The translations under genes and the position numbers were made by a program. 64,000 nt of DNA from assembly GCA_029379385.1 (NCBI GenBank), contig CM055617.1, positions 11,937,532-12,001,531 of the forward strand, in the 5' to 3' direction. How positions within the stretch are numbered: position 1 is the stretch's first letter; every line of letters starts with the position of its first letter. Shown one piece after another: positions 51,071-63,298 of the stretch. The notes beneath the pieces are model-generated. The model had not been told where the DNA came from. It worked only from the letters and a program-made list of their open reading frames with translations, and did not search any database. This stretch comes from Quillaja saponaria. Its lineage: Eukaryota > Streptophyta > Magnoliopsida > Fabales > Quillajaceae.

Positions 51071-51788
51071 TCATCTGACAGTGGAAGCAACCGTATGAGC
51101 CCACAATTTGAGGCTATCTTTCATATCAATCTCATTGTTCAAGGCAGGAATTCTCCAATTCATTAGTGGGTTTTCTTTCTTTTTTCTCCTATCCAAAACC
51201 TCCCAAGCTTCAGAAAGGTAAGGCCTTGGAATTGCAGACTCATCAATTTCCTCTTCTTCTTCTTCTTCTTCTTCACCATCTTTCTTACCCAACCTTTGCA
51301 ACCCAGGTATTATTGAAGCCAAGCTTGAATCTTTATCTTCTTCTGAGAAAACAAATCCCAGATCCATAAACCCTTTTAGCTCTTCAAATTCAAGATCTGT
51401 CAAGCTTTTGCTTTCACTTCTTTTCTTTCTTCTACTTTGTGTATTCTTCTTAGGCAAAACTTCAATCTTTAGGTTCCTCTGTTTTGGGCTTTCTATTTCT
51501 GTAACTTCTTTTCCTGAAAGAATAGTCTGCAGCTTTGATGTAAAAAGGACTGTATCTGGGGATAAAGAATCGTATTTGAAGCTTGTCATGGAGTCAAATT
51601 GGTCACTCATGGACCTGATGTGGATGGTTTGAATGCGCGAAAGCTCTGGTTTTGATGGTTTTTTCTTGAATTTCATGATCTGGGTTTGCTGAGAAACTTG
51701 ATGATTTTAATGAAACTGGTCTTTTCTTTAAGATTTCAAGCTCAAACCAGCAAGAATCGAAAAGTTTCATGACTTCGTCTGCTTCCAT
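51071..51788 (-). CDS. DUF1685 family protein, second copy, one frameshift
   Basis: The ATG at 51788 opens MEADEVMKLFDSCWFELEIL, then NPDHEIQE. The frame then breaks at an A6 run (T6 at 51659-51664 on the plus strand). With five As it continues KPSKPELSRIQTIHIRSMSD, reaches the DUF1685 core SLTDLEFEELKGFMDLGFVF and IIPGLQRL, an acidic Glu run (CTT repeat at about 51255-51280), and ends MKDSLKLWAHTVASTVR at 51071. The repaired length is 238 residues. Both the MEAxEVxKLFDSCWFE start and the C-terminal signature are typical of this plant family of unknown role. Taken literally, only a 62-residue N-terminal piece or an internal start would be used. The error lies in a homopolymer, so a sequencing indel is likely. 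Confidence 0.83.
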
Positions 51789-53394
51789 CAATGGTGGCTT
51801 ACAGAAACAAAAAAAAAGTTAGGAATCTCTGTAAATTGTGTATGATTATAGCATTTAACTATCAAATGCTTAATATATAGTCCACTGGGTTACCATATTG
51901 CCCTTCATATTGTCCAGATATTACTATAAAAATTCAACATCTTGGCAACACGTTTTGCATTTGGGTCACTCTCTAATAATACACTGATATTGTTTAATCT
52001 TTATTTTCCGAGTGGAAATGTTTTTTTTCTCAGAAAACGTGTTTGGAAGAGTCTAGATATGACTTCATCTTTGGAGAGGCCAAACAAAGGGAAGATGTAA
52101 AAATATATTTATATATATCTATACTAAATTAGGAGAATCGATAATAATTAAAAAAATTTAATATAAGATTCACTTGTTATATAATAAATATTCGTATAAA
52201 TTATTTTGTACACATAACTTACTCAATTGATAAGTAGTGTATATACACATTGTTAAATTGGAATTGTATTTTTGATTACTTGTTAAAAAAATTTGAAAAA
52301 ATAAAGAATAATTTTTTATTGTCTTCAGAGTATAATTTGCATCAATTTTGGTTCATCGAAATCCAAAATAACAAATTCTTCTCAAACAATTTTTTCAAAA
52401 AAATAATATGTGGATAATAAATCCTATTAGAGGTGGAGGAATCATGATAATATTGGATAGTTTAGTTAATGTCAATAAGAAGTTCAGTGCCCATCTTTAT
52501 GATCAAAGAGATGTTGTTTGTTGGTGGCATGATCTCTATCTTATTTGATGAATTTTTCCAAGCATTATTAGTGTTGCCAATAGCCCAAGACTAGAACAAT
52601 AATGGATTGTTGCTTCTAAATTACTCAAGATTTTGAACTGCCTAAATCACTTTGGTTAGCATTCACTTTAAAGGTTCTCCAATGATTTTGATATTGACTT
52701 GCAAGCTAGCAAGTGGGTGAGATTATTCCTATGTATAATTTTATTAGGCTTATTTATTTAAGTATAAGCACTAGACCTTAATTTTCTTGGTCACAATAGA
52801 TAATGAGTTTTTTGCAAATCAAAGTTGTAGAATGAAATTAGAAGTAAGATTGGAAAAGTGCAGACAAGATGCGTGTTTTGATTTGATACATAATTAAATT
52901 GCATGTAATTGATGAAAAATTAACATAAATCTCATTCTTAATTAGTTATTAAAAAAAAACTATAATTATATTTTTCTTATTTTAGCTGATTAATTTATAA
53001 CGCACTTCATCTAATCAAAATTTTTTAATGAATATCTAATGTATACAACAAAAATAATCATCAAAATTTAAAGTATGAAGAAATTAATAATATTCACTAA
53101 AATTATTGGTGCCCTCACGATTAAGAAGAATCATTAATGGTTTGTTTCATATATGTATTAAGAGATGGAGAGAGAGACAAGGACTAAATTTTCAGAAACA
53201 AGATTATCAGAAAGGAAATTGAGATAGTTAAATTCTTTAATCTATCTCATAGCCAAAACTATATTCAAACTTCGAAACATGGTGATTTACAAGTTGTGTG
53301 TTTTGATTTGATGCATAATTAAATTGCGTGTTTAGATACAAGCTAAATCTCATTTTTAATTAGTCATGAAAAATTGTAATTATATTTTTGATTT
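51789..53394. other. 5' flank of the DUF1685 gene and AT-rich DNA up to the gap
   Basis: Contains two diverged direct copies of an about 120-bp segment (about 52866-52986 and 53290-53394), sharing 'tgtgttttgatttgatRcataattaaattgc' and 'attataattatattttt'. The second copy runs into the N gap. Confidence 0.5.
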
Positions 53395-53494
53395 NNNNNN
53401 NNNNNNNNNNNNNNNNNNNNNNNNNNNNNNNNNNNNNNNNNNNNNNNNNNNNNNNNNNNNNNNNNNNNNNNNNNNNNNNNNNNNNNNNNNNNNN
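53395..53494. other. Assembly gap, 100 N
   Basis: Exactly 100 N, the usual placeholder for a gap of unknown size. Confidence 1.
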
Positions 53495-55952
53495 AATTAT
53501 TTTATGACGATTGATTTTTTTTATCCTAATTATTTTCAATATTAATAAATCTATAATTTGTCAATAACAATATATCATTAGTAATTAATATTGAATTTCT
53601 CAAATTTTTTAAAATTTAATAAGTATAGTTTTTAAGATTATAGTATTATTGTATTAATTCTTTCTCCATCTTTAGAATTTTAAAAAAATAATTATATGTT
53701 AAATTATTTTTAAGAAATAAGTTCTTGATATTTATATTAATTGTTGATGAATATATATGTATATATCATAAATATAATTCATGTGTTTTGCATGTGCCAC
53801 AAAAGCTAGTTGCAGTAAGTGTTTATTTGGATAGAGGGGAGGAAATGAGAGGAGAGGATGCGTATCATTTTCCTTCATTTAAGAGTTCTTTTTTTAAAAA
53901 AAGAGTAAGAGGAAATTGTGCAATGGCTTTTCTGAGAGTTAGTTGCTATTGCCTCTCCAAAGTCCTTTTTTTTTAATTTTTTTCACATTTGGATGATGAG
54001 AAAATTGGAGAAGGTATATTATAATATTTGCATGTTGTGACTAACATAACCTTACATTCTTCTATTGAATACTTACTAATATCTAAATAAATATTTTAAG
54101 AGCACAATCAAAAATTATGTAATAATATATCACTTTCTCTACTTGTTGCTCAACTCCCCAAACAAAAAATATACCTTGTTAAAAAATGTACATTGTTATT
54201 TTCCCTCCATCTCCATTTATGTTTTTTTTAAAACTTCCAACTGAGACAATAAGTGACTCTTTTTTCTCTACTCTCCTCTCTTTTTTCTCTATTTTCCCAT
54301 TTCACTATCCTCTCCCTCTCCCTTCTATTTACTCTCAATCTCCTCTCCTCTCCCTTCAAACACTCAAATAGACTATAAAGGATGATTTTACTTTGGCCAA
54401 TGCCCTTATTAAATTGTTTCTCTCCTTTGTTTTTTATTTTTAATTTCTTAATTATAACTCAATTCCACAATATATATTCAAATTCAATTCACCAATATTA
54501 ATAATATATTCAACTCATAAAAAAGACAATTTGTAATCACATATAAAAACAGTGTAATGAAATCTCCTGATCCCTGCATAATATTCCAACTCATAAAAAA
54601 AGACAATGTAATCACATATAAAATAGTGTAATGAAATCTCTTGATCCCTGCACCTTTACTCTTAGCCAACTGAACCTACACATATTTATCAAGTAGGCTC
54701 ATTATCTCAGGGGCTTTTCTTTAAATTTTATTTTTTTGGAAGAGTATAAATAATTTTTAATAACTTTGTGTAAAAATAGAAAGAAACTATAAAAGTTTCA
54801 AATAATATTTAATTATTTATTAAAAAATTATTTAATATAATTGATAAGGGGATAATGGATGAGTAGGAGAGAGAGTTAGTAGTTATGGAAGATTAAAAAT
54901 TAAAAATAATTTTTTTTTTAATTTGATATATAATGAATACTAGGTCTCTCTCATTTAAAATAATATAAATAATTTGAAATCTCATGTTATAGCTTCAAAT
55001 GACTAAAATTTAATTAGTAATTCATGAAATGTGTACTTGGTAATTAGTGCTGAGAACAATTATAAACTTTTTCTTACCACTAATTTTTTTTTAAATTAGT
55101 TAGGAAATTAATTAACTTGTATTATCTCTTCACACTCAAGAGTCCTAGGACAAATGAAATGATAAATAAACTATAAACTTTATAGAGAAGGATGCTAAAA
55201 ATGGAAATATAGTTATTAACTAGTTTCACAAACATTGAAGTTCATAACATAAATATCTGAAGATAAATGCTTATGAATCCTCCCCACCTACAAGGCTACA
55301 ACAATGCGTATTAGCGAGAGAAAGAGTTTGAACTTCGAACTAGGAGAACAATCAGAAAAGCTAGCAATAAATGGAATAGAAACTATCAACAATTTTATCG
55401 GACTTGAGAAATGAATTAGTTGAATAAGTGTAAACTGACCCGGACAACAACTAACAGCTTAACCAACAGATTATCCTTCTCATTATCTTCATGCATCTGA
55501 CCACTATTTATACAAAATTATCAATACAGTTAATCTTAATTCTCAGGTTTTATGAGAAAAAGGATAAATTAACAAAATTCAATTGAAAAAAAATATATAT
55601 ATATGAATTTGTACGAAATCATATAATACCCTCAGATCAGCCCATGACACGATCATCCAATATCTGATCATCCAGAACCAGATTTGAGGAAGATCAGTGG
55701 CCTTCATTGCCTAACCGATTAGCAAAACCATGAGATATTGCATCTGATCCTTCATTCAGATTCATGATACACCTATAGTCCAATTCCATGATAGGGATGC
55801 AAGGGCAAAGAAACAAACTGAGTCAGCAGTATTCTATGCATAATCTGTATGCAGCTTATACAAACTAGCAACCTCAACTTACCCAGAACCCGTAGCAAAA
55901 GGATTTTCTCATGGCCTTTGTCTTACCACAGGAACAAATTCAACAAGGTATA
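53495..55952. other. AT-rich intergenic DNA with repeats, 3' flank of the TPK gene
   Basis: About 53530-53700 is an inverted relative of the repeat block at 4.7-6.0 kb. About 53815-54375 is bounded by 'gtttatttggatagaggggagg' and, inverted, 'ctcccttcaaacactcaaatag', suggesting a small hAT-like MITE, unproven. A 76-bp tandem duplication follows at 54512-54652. No gene recognised. Confidence 0.4.
54512..54652. repeat. Tandem duplication, unit 76 bp
   Basis: 54512-54577 and 54588-54652 both read 'aactcataaaaaa.gacaat...gtaatcacatataaaa...agtgtaatgaaatctcYtgatccctgca'. Confidence 0.85.
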
Positions 55953-58900
55953 TCAATGATGACTCTCCATAAGATCAGCAAGGGTTATCTTTCCGCAGTT
56001 GCCAGTATCTAGCCTATCAAACTTATTGCAGATCTGCGAAATGTCTTTCTCAGATACTTTTCCCATCTCTTTAAGCTTGTACATGACATATTCTGATTTA
56101 CTGCGTTACAAAAAAGCAGATATTACTACGCAAGAGTTGAAACACTGAAGATTAAAAAAACAAAAAAGTTGCAGAGTTGAAGAATAATGATAATAAATTC
56201 AATGGCATTGGCAGAAGCAAGATATAATGAGATCCAAAAGTACAAATTAAGGAATAAACACTATCCACGAGAGCAAGAGAAAGAAAAATATGTAAGCAAA
56301 AGAGGGAAATGCTGAACTTTATCCATCTCTGCGCCGTCATAGAGGCCAAAATAGGCCTCAAATGATAGCAACCCATTTCAACACTATTACATCCGCTATC
56401 CATGCAAAAACCCATATAATTATTTTACTCCACCACTATACTTCATAGAACACTAGATAACCACGAAACATGAAACGAACAAAGATTCCAAAATGTTGAT
56501 GATTAATCAACAAAGTTTCCAAGATCAACAATTGAGATTTGATGAAGCATTTAGAAATGAAAAAAAAGAGCTATGTAGCATCATGATCAAGAAGCACATG
56601 TTCTCATAACCCTTCTTTGAATAGGAAGTTGCTTGATTGAATTCACACGAAACTTAAATTGAGATGAGTACAAAAAGTATGCCACGGTCATGCACTAAAT
56701 GTCAAAATTTCAAAAGCAAAAGATGACAAGAGGCATATAAAACAATATCAGCCACAATTGCCATAATAGGAAAAGATAACTAATAAAAGATTTACATTCT
56801 CAAGTCGAATACATAAACGGCGCTCTATAATCATGTCAAAATTGAATGTTGATATTGAAATGGGTTTATGTACTAGATGTTCATCCACTAAACATCTTCC
56901 ACTAGAGCAAGTGTTATATATGTTCAAGGACTCCACAGGCAGGCTTCTTGGTCAGTATTATGCTGGTTAAGCCATAAAATTTCTCTTTTTATCTTTATTG
57001 GTCAAGCATGTCTTTTCTACATGTGTATGGATGGGTTCAAAACCTCAAGTAAGTCTCACTTGCTGACGTGTCAAGTTTCTTGCAAGTTTAAGTACCAGTT
57101 CAGCTCCACCTAATGGCCAAAGCTTCTTAGTTGGATACTAACATGGAGTTGGAGTATGAATGTTCATAAGATCCAGCAAAATATGTTTACTCATAATTTC
57201 ATGTTTCATGTGAGAGAAATGTGATGTGTTTTCAGCTAACCTATGTTTCTTGGCTTGGACAGGTCCTATCAGCTCAAGCTTCTTTGATGATCATAAGGCT
57301 AATTTTTTCTGAATCACAATCTATCAAAATGGGATATAGATAGTGGTACGTCAAAACTTTCAACTAGTATAAAGCACTCCTGATAACATTGAGGTACTTA
57401 CCAAGAGAGAGAAAGACATACAGACATAAGGATAATCTTTATTGCACCACTTAGGAGGATCAAATATTAAAAACAAAAGAACATCACATGTATAAGATCT
57501 AAACTCAAGATTTAACAGCGAGAAAGAAAAAAGTTAGCATTGAGATTGGGGATAGAGGATCATAAGCAAATTACTGTGAGGTTAAAAAAAAAAAAGAACC
57601 ATGTAGGTATTTGGAGAAATTGCAATGTTGTTATGTAGGAATGAATCTCAATGCATGGTAAATGGAGGACTTTTATGCTTTCATCTGATAGATAATAGCG
57701 GAAGGGTAATGGGAGAGAGAATGGCTAGTGGTTCTCACCCCCAAAGAATCCAAACACATCTCCTTATATAGGGCTCTTAAGACTTCTGTAAACTCATACC
57801 ATTTTACACAAGTACATGAACTTAGAATACATGAATCTCAACAGACTCTAAGACAGTCCCCTCAATATATGAGCTCTAGAATTTTTTGAATTAACTTCTA
57901 ACATCAATATAGTTTCTTTCACTACAAAGGACAGAACAAAAGAATTACTTCCAATAATGATATCAGTAAAGGAGAAGCCTAAGTCAGTTTTATATTCTAG
58001 TTGCATTAAACTAGACCATGATGGATGATGCAAGCAATGCATTGGAACAAAAATAGTTCTAATCTGAGATGTATTTGAGAGAGAAACTGTATTTGTTTAA
58101 GGTTCTCAGAATTGGAAAGAAAATAAAATCAGGGGTCCCAAAGAATGAGGCATGTCAAGTCTTCCAACGCATTCATTCATGAAGTAGTATGAGCAAAGCA
58201 CTGCACCACAATGTCCTCAAATTTTCTAATTCATATGGTCAAAGTTTAAATAGTACCTTGGCGTGTATATTCCTATATTACAGCTATGGCATAAGAAAGC
58301 TATTGATGAATCATGTAGTCCGGGATTCCCAGGACATGCCATATTCATTCTTCATTCTCCTTATATGAAAGGGTTTTCCTAGATAAGTAGAGTCAGTTGT
58401 CTAAATAGTGAGAGCATGTGCAGAGACATGCAAGTTTCAAAAATAGCCAAATAAAATGAATTCAAGAATTTTGTGTCATTTCAAGGGCAATCTCAAGTAG
58501 CCATGTTAAGAAACTTTTGTTTTGAAACATAGGTGTCTTGGAGGATTAGTTTGATCCATGCAATTCTAAGTTATTATCCAATAGACATTCACTTAGAGGA
58601 ACGAATTATAATGAAGATAATCTTTTCCTTAACAAAAGAAATAAAGGAACCTAATGCATCAAGGTCTCACCCTTAACAGATAAAATGCAACAAAACTTAG
58701 ATAAATTGGAGATTGCCACTTTGCAACAGAAGCTGGAAATTACATAGCACAAGACTAATCAAATTGATCAGAAGATATGATAACTATAGTGTCTGCATGT
58801 AGAGAATTGTAACCATTTCAGAACATGAACCGGATCAATATACTTTGTTGGTTCCATTATTCATCAGTTAAAGTGTGCTGATAGTTTATAGTATAGAGAA

Positions 58901-58973
58901 GTCTATGCCCATATGCCAAAGTCATAAGAAAGCCAGATTGCTCTGAAAGACCAAAAAACAAAAAAGGAAGAAG

Positions 58974-59009
<36 letters not shown>

Positions 59010-61378
59010 TATGACCCTGTATATATTTGAAAAACCAATTAAGTAGAAATCCTTTTGGACGAAAGACTACAATGGTACAAACTGAAGTGTCATGTAGAAG
59101 GGTGACAATGATTCTCAATTTTTCATCCAGACATAAATTAATATTTCCGAAACATAGGCATTTCAAAGTCTGGTAGACAAGATGCAATATTACAAGCAAA
59201 ATGCAGGTTTACTAGGGAGTCTGAAAGAATTAGTTTCATTCAAATCGAGTAGTTTCGAATGGGCATTATTTGAATTCGAATACTTAAATGAACTTAATCT
59301 TTGAATTCAAATAAAATTTAAAATATTTGAATATTTAGGGTATTTTGGCCAAAAAAAAAATATTTTATGTAATTTTTTTAATAAAAACAAATATTATTTC
59401 GAATACTGATTAGAATTATTCATCGAATATCAAATTGGATTATGTACTATTTCAATTTGAATATTAAGTAAAATTCGAATCCAAATTATTTATGCCACCC
59501 CTAAACGAGGGGAAATGCACAGGCACACAACTGCAAGAACCAAGGTTTTAACAAGTTATACATTAGAACATGAAATACAACCATTTCAGATGTATTACAA
59601 GATAAAGTTAGGCTTCCTTCTCTGGTTCAGTCTTAAGTCATTCACAATGATGTAGTCTTAAAATGTTCAGTCTCAGATAAAATTTATCATCTCAACTCAG
59701 TTTACGTCATGAGCTACTGTTTGGGATTAGGAATAGCAAACGATGTTGGTGTAAGCGATCTTAAATCAGACATGAAAAGTAGGCTTTTCTCTCAAACGAA
59801 GCCAGTTTCTCCACAGCCCACACCCATGTTGAAGAAGATAAAACCATATATGTTTTGAATTTTGCTATCAAGAATCAACATAACAGTGAAAATTAAATGG
59901 AAAAGTTTCAGGTCTGTCAAGTAGTATTTTGGAAAAGTTGCAGCTCTCAAAACAGAAAGAATGAATCAAAAAAAGAAAGCAATCAAATTCTAAGCCTCTG
60001 AAAATGACATCTCAATTCATATTCTTGAGTATGAAAGACTTCCAGATGAAAGTCTAAAATTTCAATATACAACTGTGCAGATACTGGAATTAACATATTG
60101 ATACTAGACTACAGTAAACAGGTTGATAAAGAAGAGAGAAGATAAAATTTTCAAGCATCTAGAATACCAAATAAGCATAAAATACAACTATCCTTTTAGA
60201 AGCAATTGCACTAATGCCAACATTCAAACAACTTTACAGCATGAGCATGTCAATAAAAACAGTGCATACCTCACAAAGCCATTGTTTTCTATGTCAGCAG
60301 CAAGAAACTCAGACACAGTCATATCCTGACCAAGAATCCACTTTGCCATCCTCCTATGCCTCTTGTCCACTCTTGCCTCAGCCAAATAAAGGAAAGCACG
60401 AGCCACTGCCAATGTCGAAACAAGCAACCAAATTGATGCAAAAATACGTCCAGGTAATGACTTGAATGCGCGGTCGCCATACCCAACAGTAGTAACTGAC
60501 ATAACCGAGAGATAAAATGAATCTAACCATCCAAGCCTCTCCACAAAATGCATTACACCAACACCAATTCCAATACAAAGGACAACAACCCCTAATGCCA
60601 ATGCAACCTTCAACCTAATCCTCATTCTCCCTTTTTTAACATCAAACATATATGATTTCGCTGGCTTCTCACCCTTGCTCTTCAAAGTACTTAATAAATA
60701 ATTCTCTTGCAAATCAAGTACATAACTAACCATCCCAGTTAGCAATATATCAATGAACCCAAATCCCACCAGTACAAACGTTATTGAAAATAGTTTTGTC
60801 GCTGTACTGTTTGGCGTAATATCACCATACCCGATTGTACACATTGTTACTACACAAAAATATAACGCATCCACAATGGGATGAGTCTCGGAAGCTGAAA
60901 ACTTGTCACGATTTAACCAATAAATAGCCACTCCTAATGACAAATAAATAATAAGAAGAATAACAGCTTGACGTACAATTGACTGGGAGCCAAATTGAGG
61001 TCTAGGCACAGCAGGATGGTTGAAATCGTTGATCACGGCCATAGCAGGAGCTGTTTTGGAGCGATGAAGGTTGGTTTTGCTCCATGGGTAACTCGGGTCA
61101 AGCCAAGCTTCTGGGGATAGGGATTGAAAATCATGTGGGGCTGCAGGGTCTTGTGAAGAAGAAGCTGAGGTCCTTGGGGAATTAAGAGAAAGTGTTAGGG
61201 CATCAACTATAGGGCAACAATCCTGGGGCGAAGAACAAGGCCCAAAGATAAGGCGGTCCTTGAGCGATGAAGGGGTTATAGGAAGAACGATTTCGTCGTG
61301 CTCGGGCAGTGAGCAGAGTGGAGGCGGTGTGGGTTTCTTTTTGAGGCTATCATATGGGAGCAGAGGCTCCTTTTCCAT
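55953..61378 (-). CDS. TPK3/5: Two-pore K+ channel, TPK3/TPK5 type (exons 60270-61378 and 55953-56100)
   Basis: Exon 1 (61378-60270) and exon 2 (56100-55953) join in phase to 418 residues. The cytosolic N-terminus carries RSKTAP (106-111), a 14-3-3 site motif as in TPK1. Two pore units follow, with selectivity filters TIGYGD (181-186) and TVGYGD (297-302), each flanked by two membrane helices (about 136-154, 192-221; 257-277, 312-334). The C-terminus has two EF-hand-like loops: DIENNGFVSKSE (362 onward), and one in exon 2 (DTGNCGKITLAD) before the end MESHH. VKKGRMRIRLKVALALGVVV is typical of the TPK3/TPK5 branch. These channels are K+-selective, Ca2+-linked and sit in the vacuolar membrane (a thylakoid site has been proposed for TPK3). 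The 4169-bp intron has GT...AG borders (GAG/GTATGC, CGCAG/T) and interrupts the first EF-hand loop. The frame is intact. Confidence 0.95.
56101..60269 (-). other. Intron of the TPK gene, 4169 bp
   Basis: Bounded by GTATGC and ...CGCAG. It holds no convincing second gene. It includes an A34 run at 58974-59007 and a GAATTC/TTTGAA-rich low-complexity patch at about 59225-59490. A 'ttatatagggctcttaag' LTR-like patch lies near 57765. Confidence 0.85.
58974..59007. repeat. Poly(A) run, 34 bases
   Basis: 34 uninterrupted A on the plus strand (poly-T in the TPK pre-mRNA) inside the intron; possibly the tail of a retroposed fragment. Confidence 0.9.
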
Positions 61379-61442
61379 CTGGGTCTTCCGGAAAACGGCT
61401 CTGAAGGAAGCCGGAACACAGAAAACAAGGTTCTATAAAACG

Positions 61443-61489
<47 letters not shown>

Positions 61490-63093
61490 AAAGAGAGATT
61501 CGTTCGTTTGTTATGAGGAAAGCAAAGCAACTCGCAAAATCGGCAATGGAAGTGAATTGGAAGTTATTGAAGGGCCCTATCACAGGCTACTGGTGATGGA
61601 GTTGACGTACAGGCTTCCTTCTAACTAGAGCATGGTGAAAGTCTAACTCATTGAATTATGTAACTTCTCCATTTACTAAATCTCGCTTTCACTCCTCAGA
61701 TATACTGTTGATAATTGATTGATAGTTTTTATATTTCTAAAGGCATTGTTTCCCACATCTGCAGCCCTTATATATCTTTTTACAATTTCATAGATGTTTG
61801 TTCAGAAATCATATAACATGTAACTAATCTATTAGAATTGGTGATCAACTTATAAAATTTACTGAATCCCAAATTACTAGTTTAATCTAGGTTGAATTAA
61901 TAATAAGAACGAATTATATCATAATTATATTTAATTATTATTATATTTGATCTTGTATATCTTAAATATTTTCAAATTTCTTTTCCACCCATTATTTTAT
62001 TATTTCTCAATCAACATAAAAAAGTTAATTAAAAAAATAAAATAAACAAGCTCACTAGTATATATAATATCATATCTTATTTTAATCTGTGTTTGGATAT
62101 GAAACTAATAGATATAAATAAATAAAAAAGATAGGTGAAATATAAACTTCATACAAATATAAAAATAGATTGAAAAATTACAACCTTTTGCCTTATATTA
62201 TAGATATATATAACACTAAATAAATTAATATAAAATACATTTAGCTCTTCTAGATTTAAAATGCATATTAGTATTACCCATTAAAATATGAAAAACTAAT
62301 TCAATTTTAATTTTTTAAATTGAGAAAAAAAAGTCTAACTACTAAAATAGATTCTAGATAGTTTGGTCCTTCCGACTTTTACTAATTTTACATAGTCCAA
62401 CCACCAAAACAATTTCATAATCCATGTAGACCCGACCTATCATCTGAGCAACGATTCAACTAATCCGGTCAAAATTTTAAAACATTGGTTATACTAAAGA
62501 TTTCAGGTCATAAAGAGAAAATATAATATGTAAATTTCGAGTTATAGAAACATTCTTAGAATACATACCATGAAATTGGTTTGCATGGCACTGACAACAG
62601 ATAATGTGTTTCCTTTCTTTCTGTATCCTTTAAAATATTTTGGTACAAGCGAGTTGTGCAATTCCAGTAAACAATTGCTAGGTAACATGCCAAAAGCTAC
62701 CACCAACAAAAGCATTTCAGGGTTTTGGAGAATCTCATTGGATGAGAATTGTAATGCACGCTCAAAATGTAGAGAGCATTGGGGAAAGTTCTACCAGGAT
62801 ACAGGATTGTCTAGTATGCATCTGTTGTCATCACAATCAAAACATATCCACGAGAATAAATCAGTCTAAGGTCTGGTTCAAGCCTTGAGACACAACTCAG
62901 AAGCTAGCAATAATACACACTGAGAAGATTCAATACAAGGAAGAAGTTTCAAGTATAGACTGGGAAGCTGGCAGGAAAATCAAAATTACAAATATGATTT
63001 ACTTCCCAATCCACTAATTGCCTTTTGTCAGTAAAAATACCATTAAGCATTGTATCACTTAATATAGCACACCGTTTGAACTGTGACTGAGAG
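61379..63093. other. TPK 5' region, then AT-rich spacer and PDCD5 3' flank
   Basis: 61379-61600 holds the likely TPK leader. 61700-62560 is AT-rich without features. A plus-strand frame at 62570-62869 starts with ATG and spans 99 codons but shows no family features and faces the end of PDCD5; I do not call it. Confidence 0.4.
61446..61483. repeat. (GA)n microsatellite, CT repeat in the TPK leader
   Basis: About 19 GA units, reading CT on the TPK strand, 68-105 bases before its ATG. CT-rich leaders are common in plant genes; length changes here could tune expression (inference). Confidence 0.9.
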
Positions 63094-63298
63094 TTAATCA
63101 TCATCCTCAAGAACACTTTGACGCCTCTGAATCTGAAGAAATAAAGCGATACATAACAACAAAGTAAAAATTTGCAATTTTGAAATCACATTTACATAAA
63201 CAAGCTACTCACAAGTAAGAACTTACTGTGACTTTTGTCTGCCTAGATGTTTGGTTGTTTATCTGCTCTAGCAGTGATATCAGCTTCTCTTCAGAAAC
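63094..63298 (-). CDS. PDCD5: PDCD5 (programmed cell death 5 family), last two exons
   Basis: The exon at 63298-63227 (after GTGACAG, before GTAAGT) encodes exactly 24 codons: VSEEKLISLLEQ, then INNQTSRQTKVT. The last exon, 63132-63094 (after TTCTTCAG), encodes IQRRQSVLEDDD and the TAA. Together they match the C-terminal end of eukaryotic/archaeal PDCD5 (TFAR19) proteins, including the acidic terminal LEDDD. PDCD5 is a small three-helix-bundle protein, cytosolic and nuclear; in animals it links to apoptosis and TRiC, while in plants its role is little known. The earlier exons, with the ARIALVKPEKA-type helix, are not within 63299-64000 and should lie beyond the right edge. Confidence 0.9.

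Noticed and set aside
58903..59199. 98-codon minus-strand frame with a Phe run
   Set aside because: It spans the poly(A)34 run inside the TPK intron and is low-complexity.
62570..62869. 99-codon plus-strand frame with an ATG
   Set aside because: It has no recognisable family features and no promoter-like context, and it lies between the TPK leader and the end of PDCD5.
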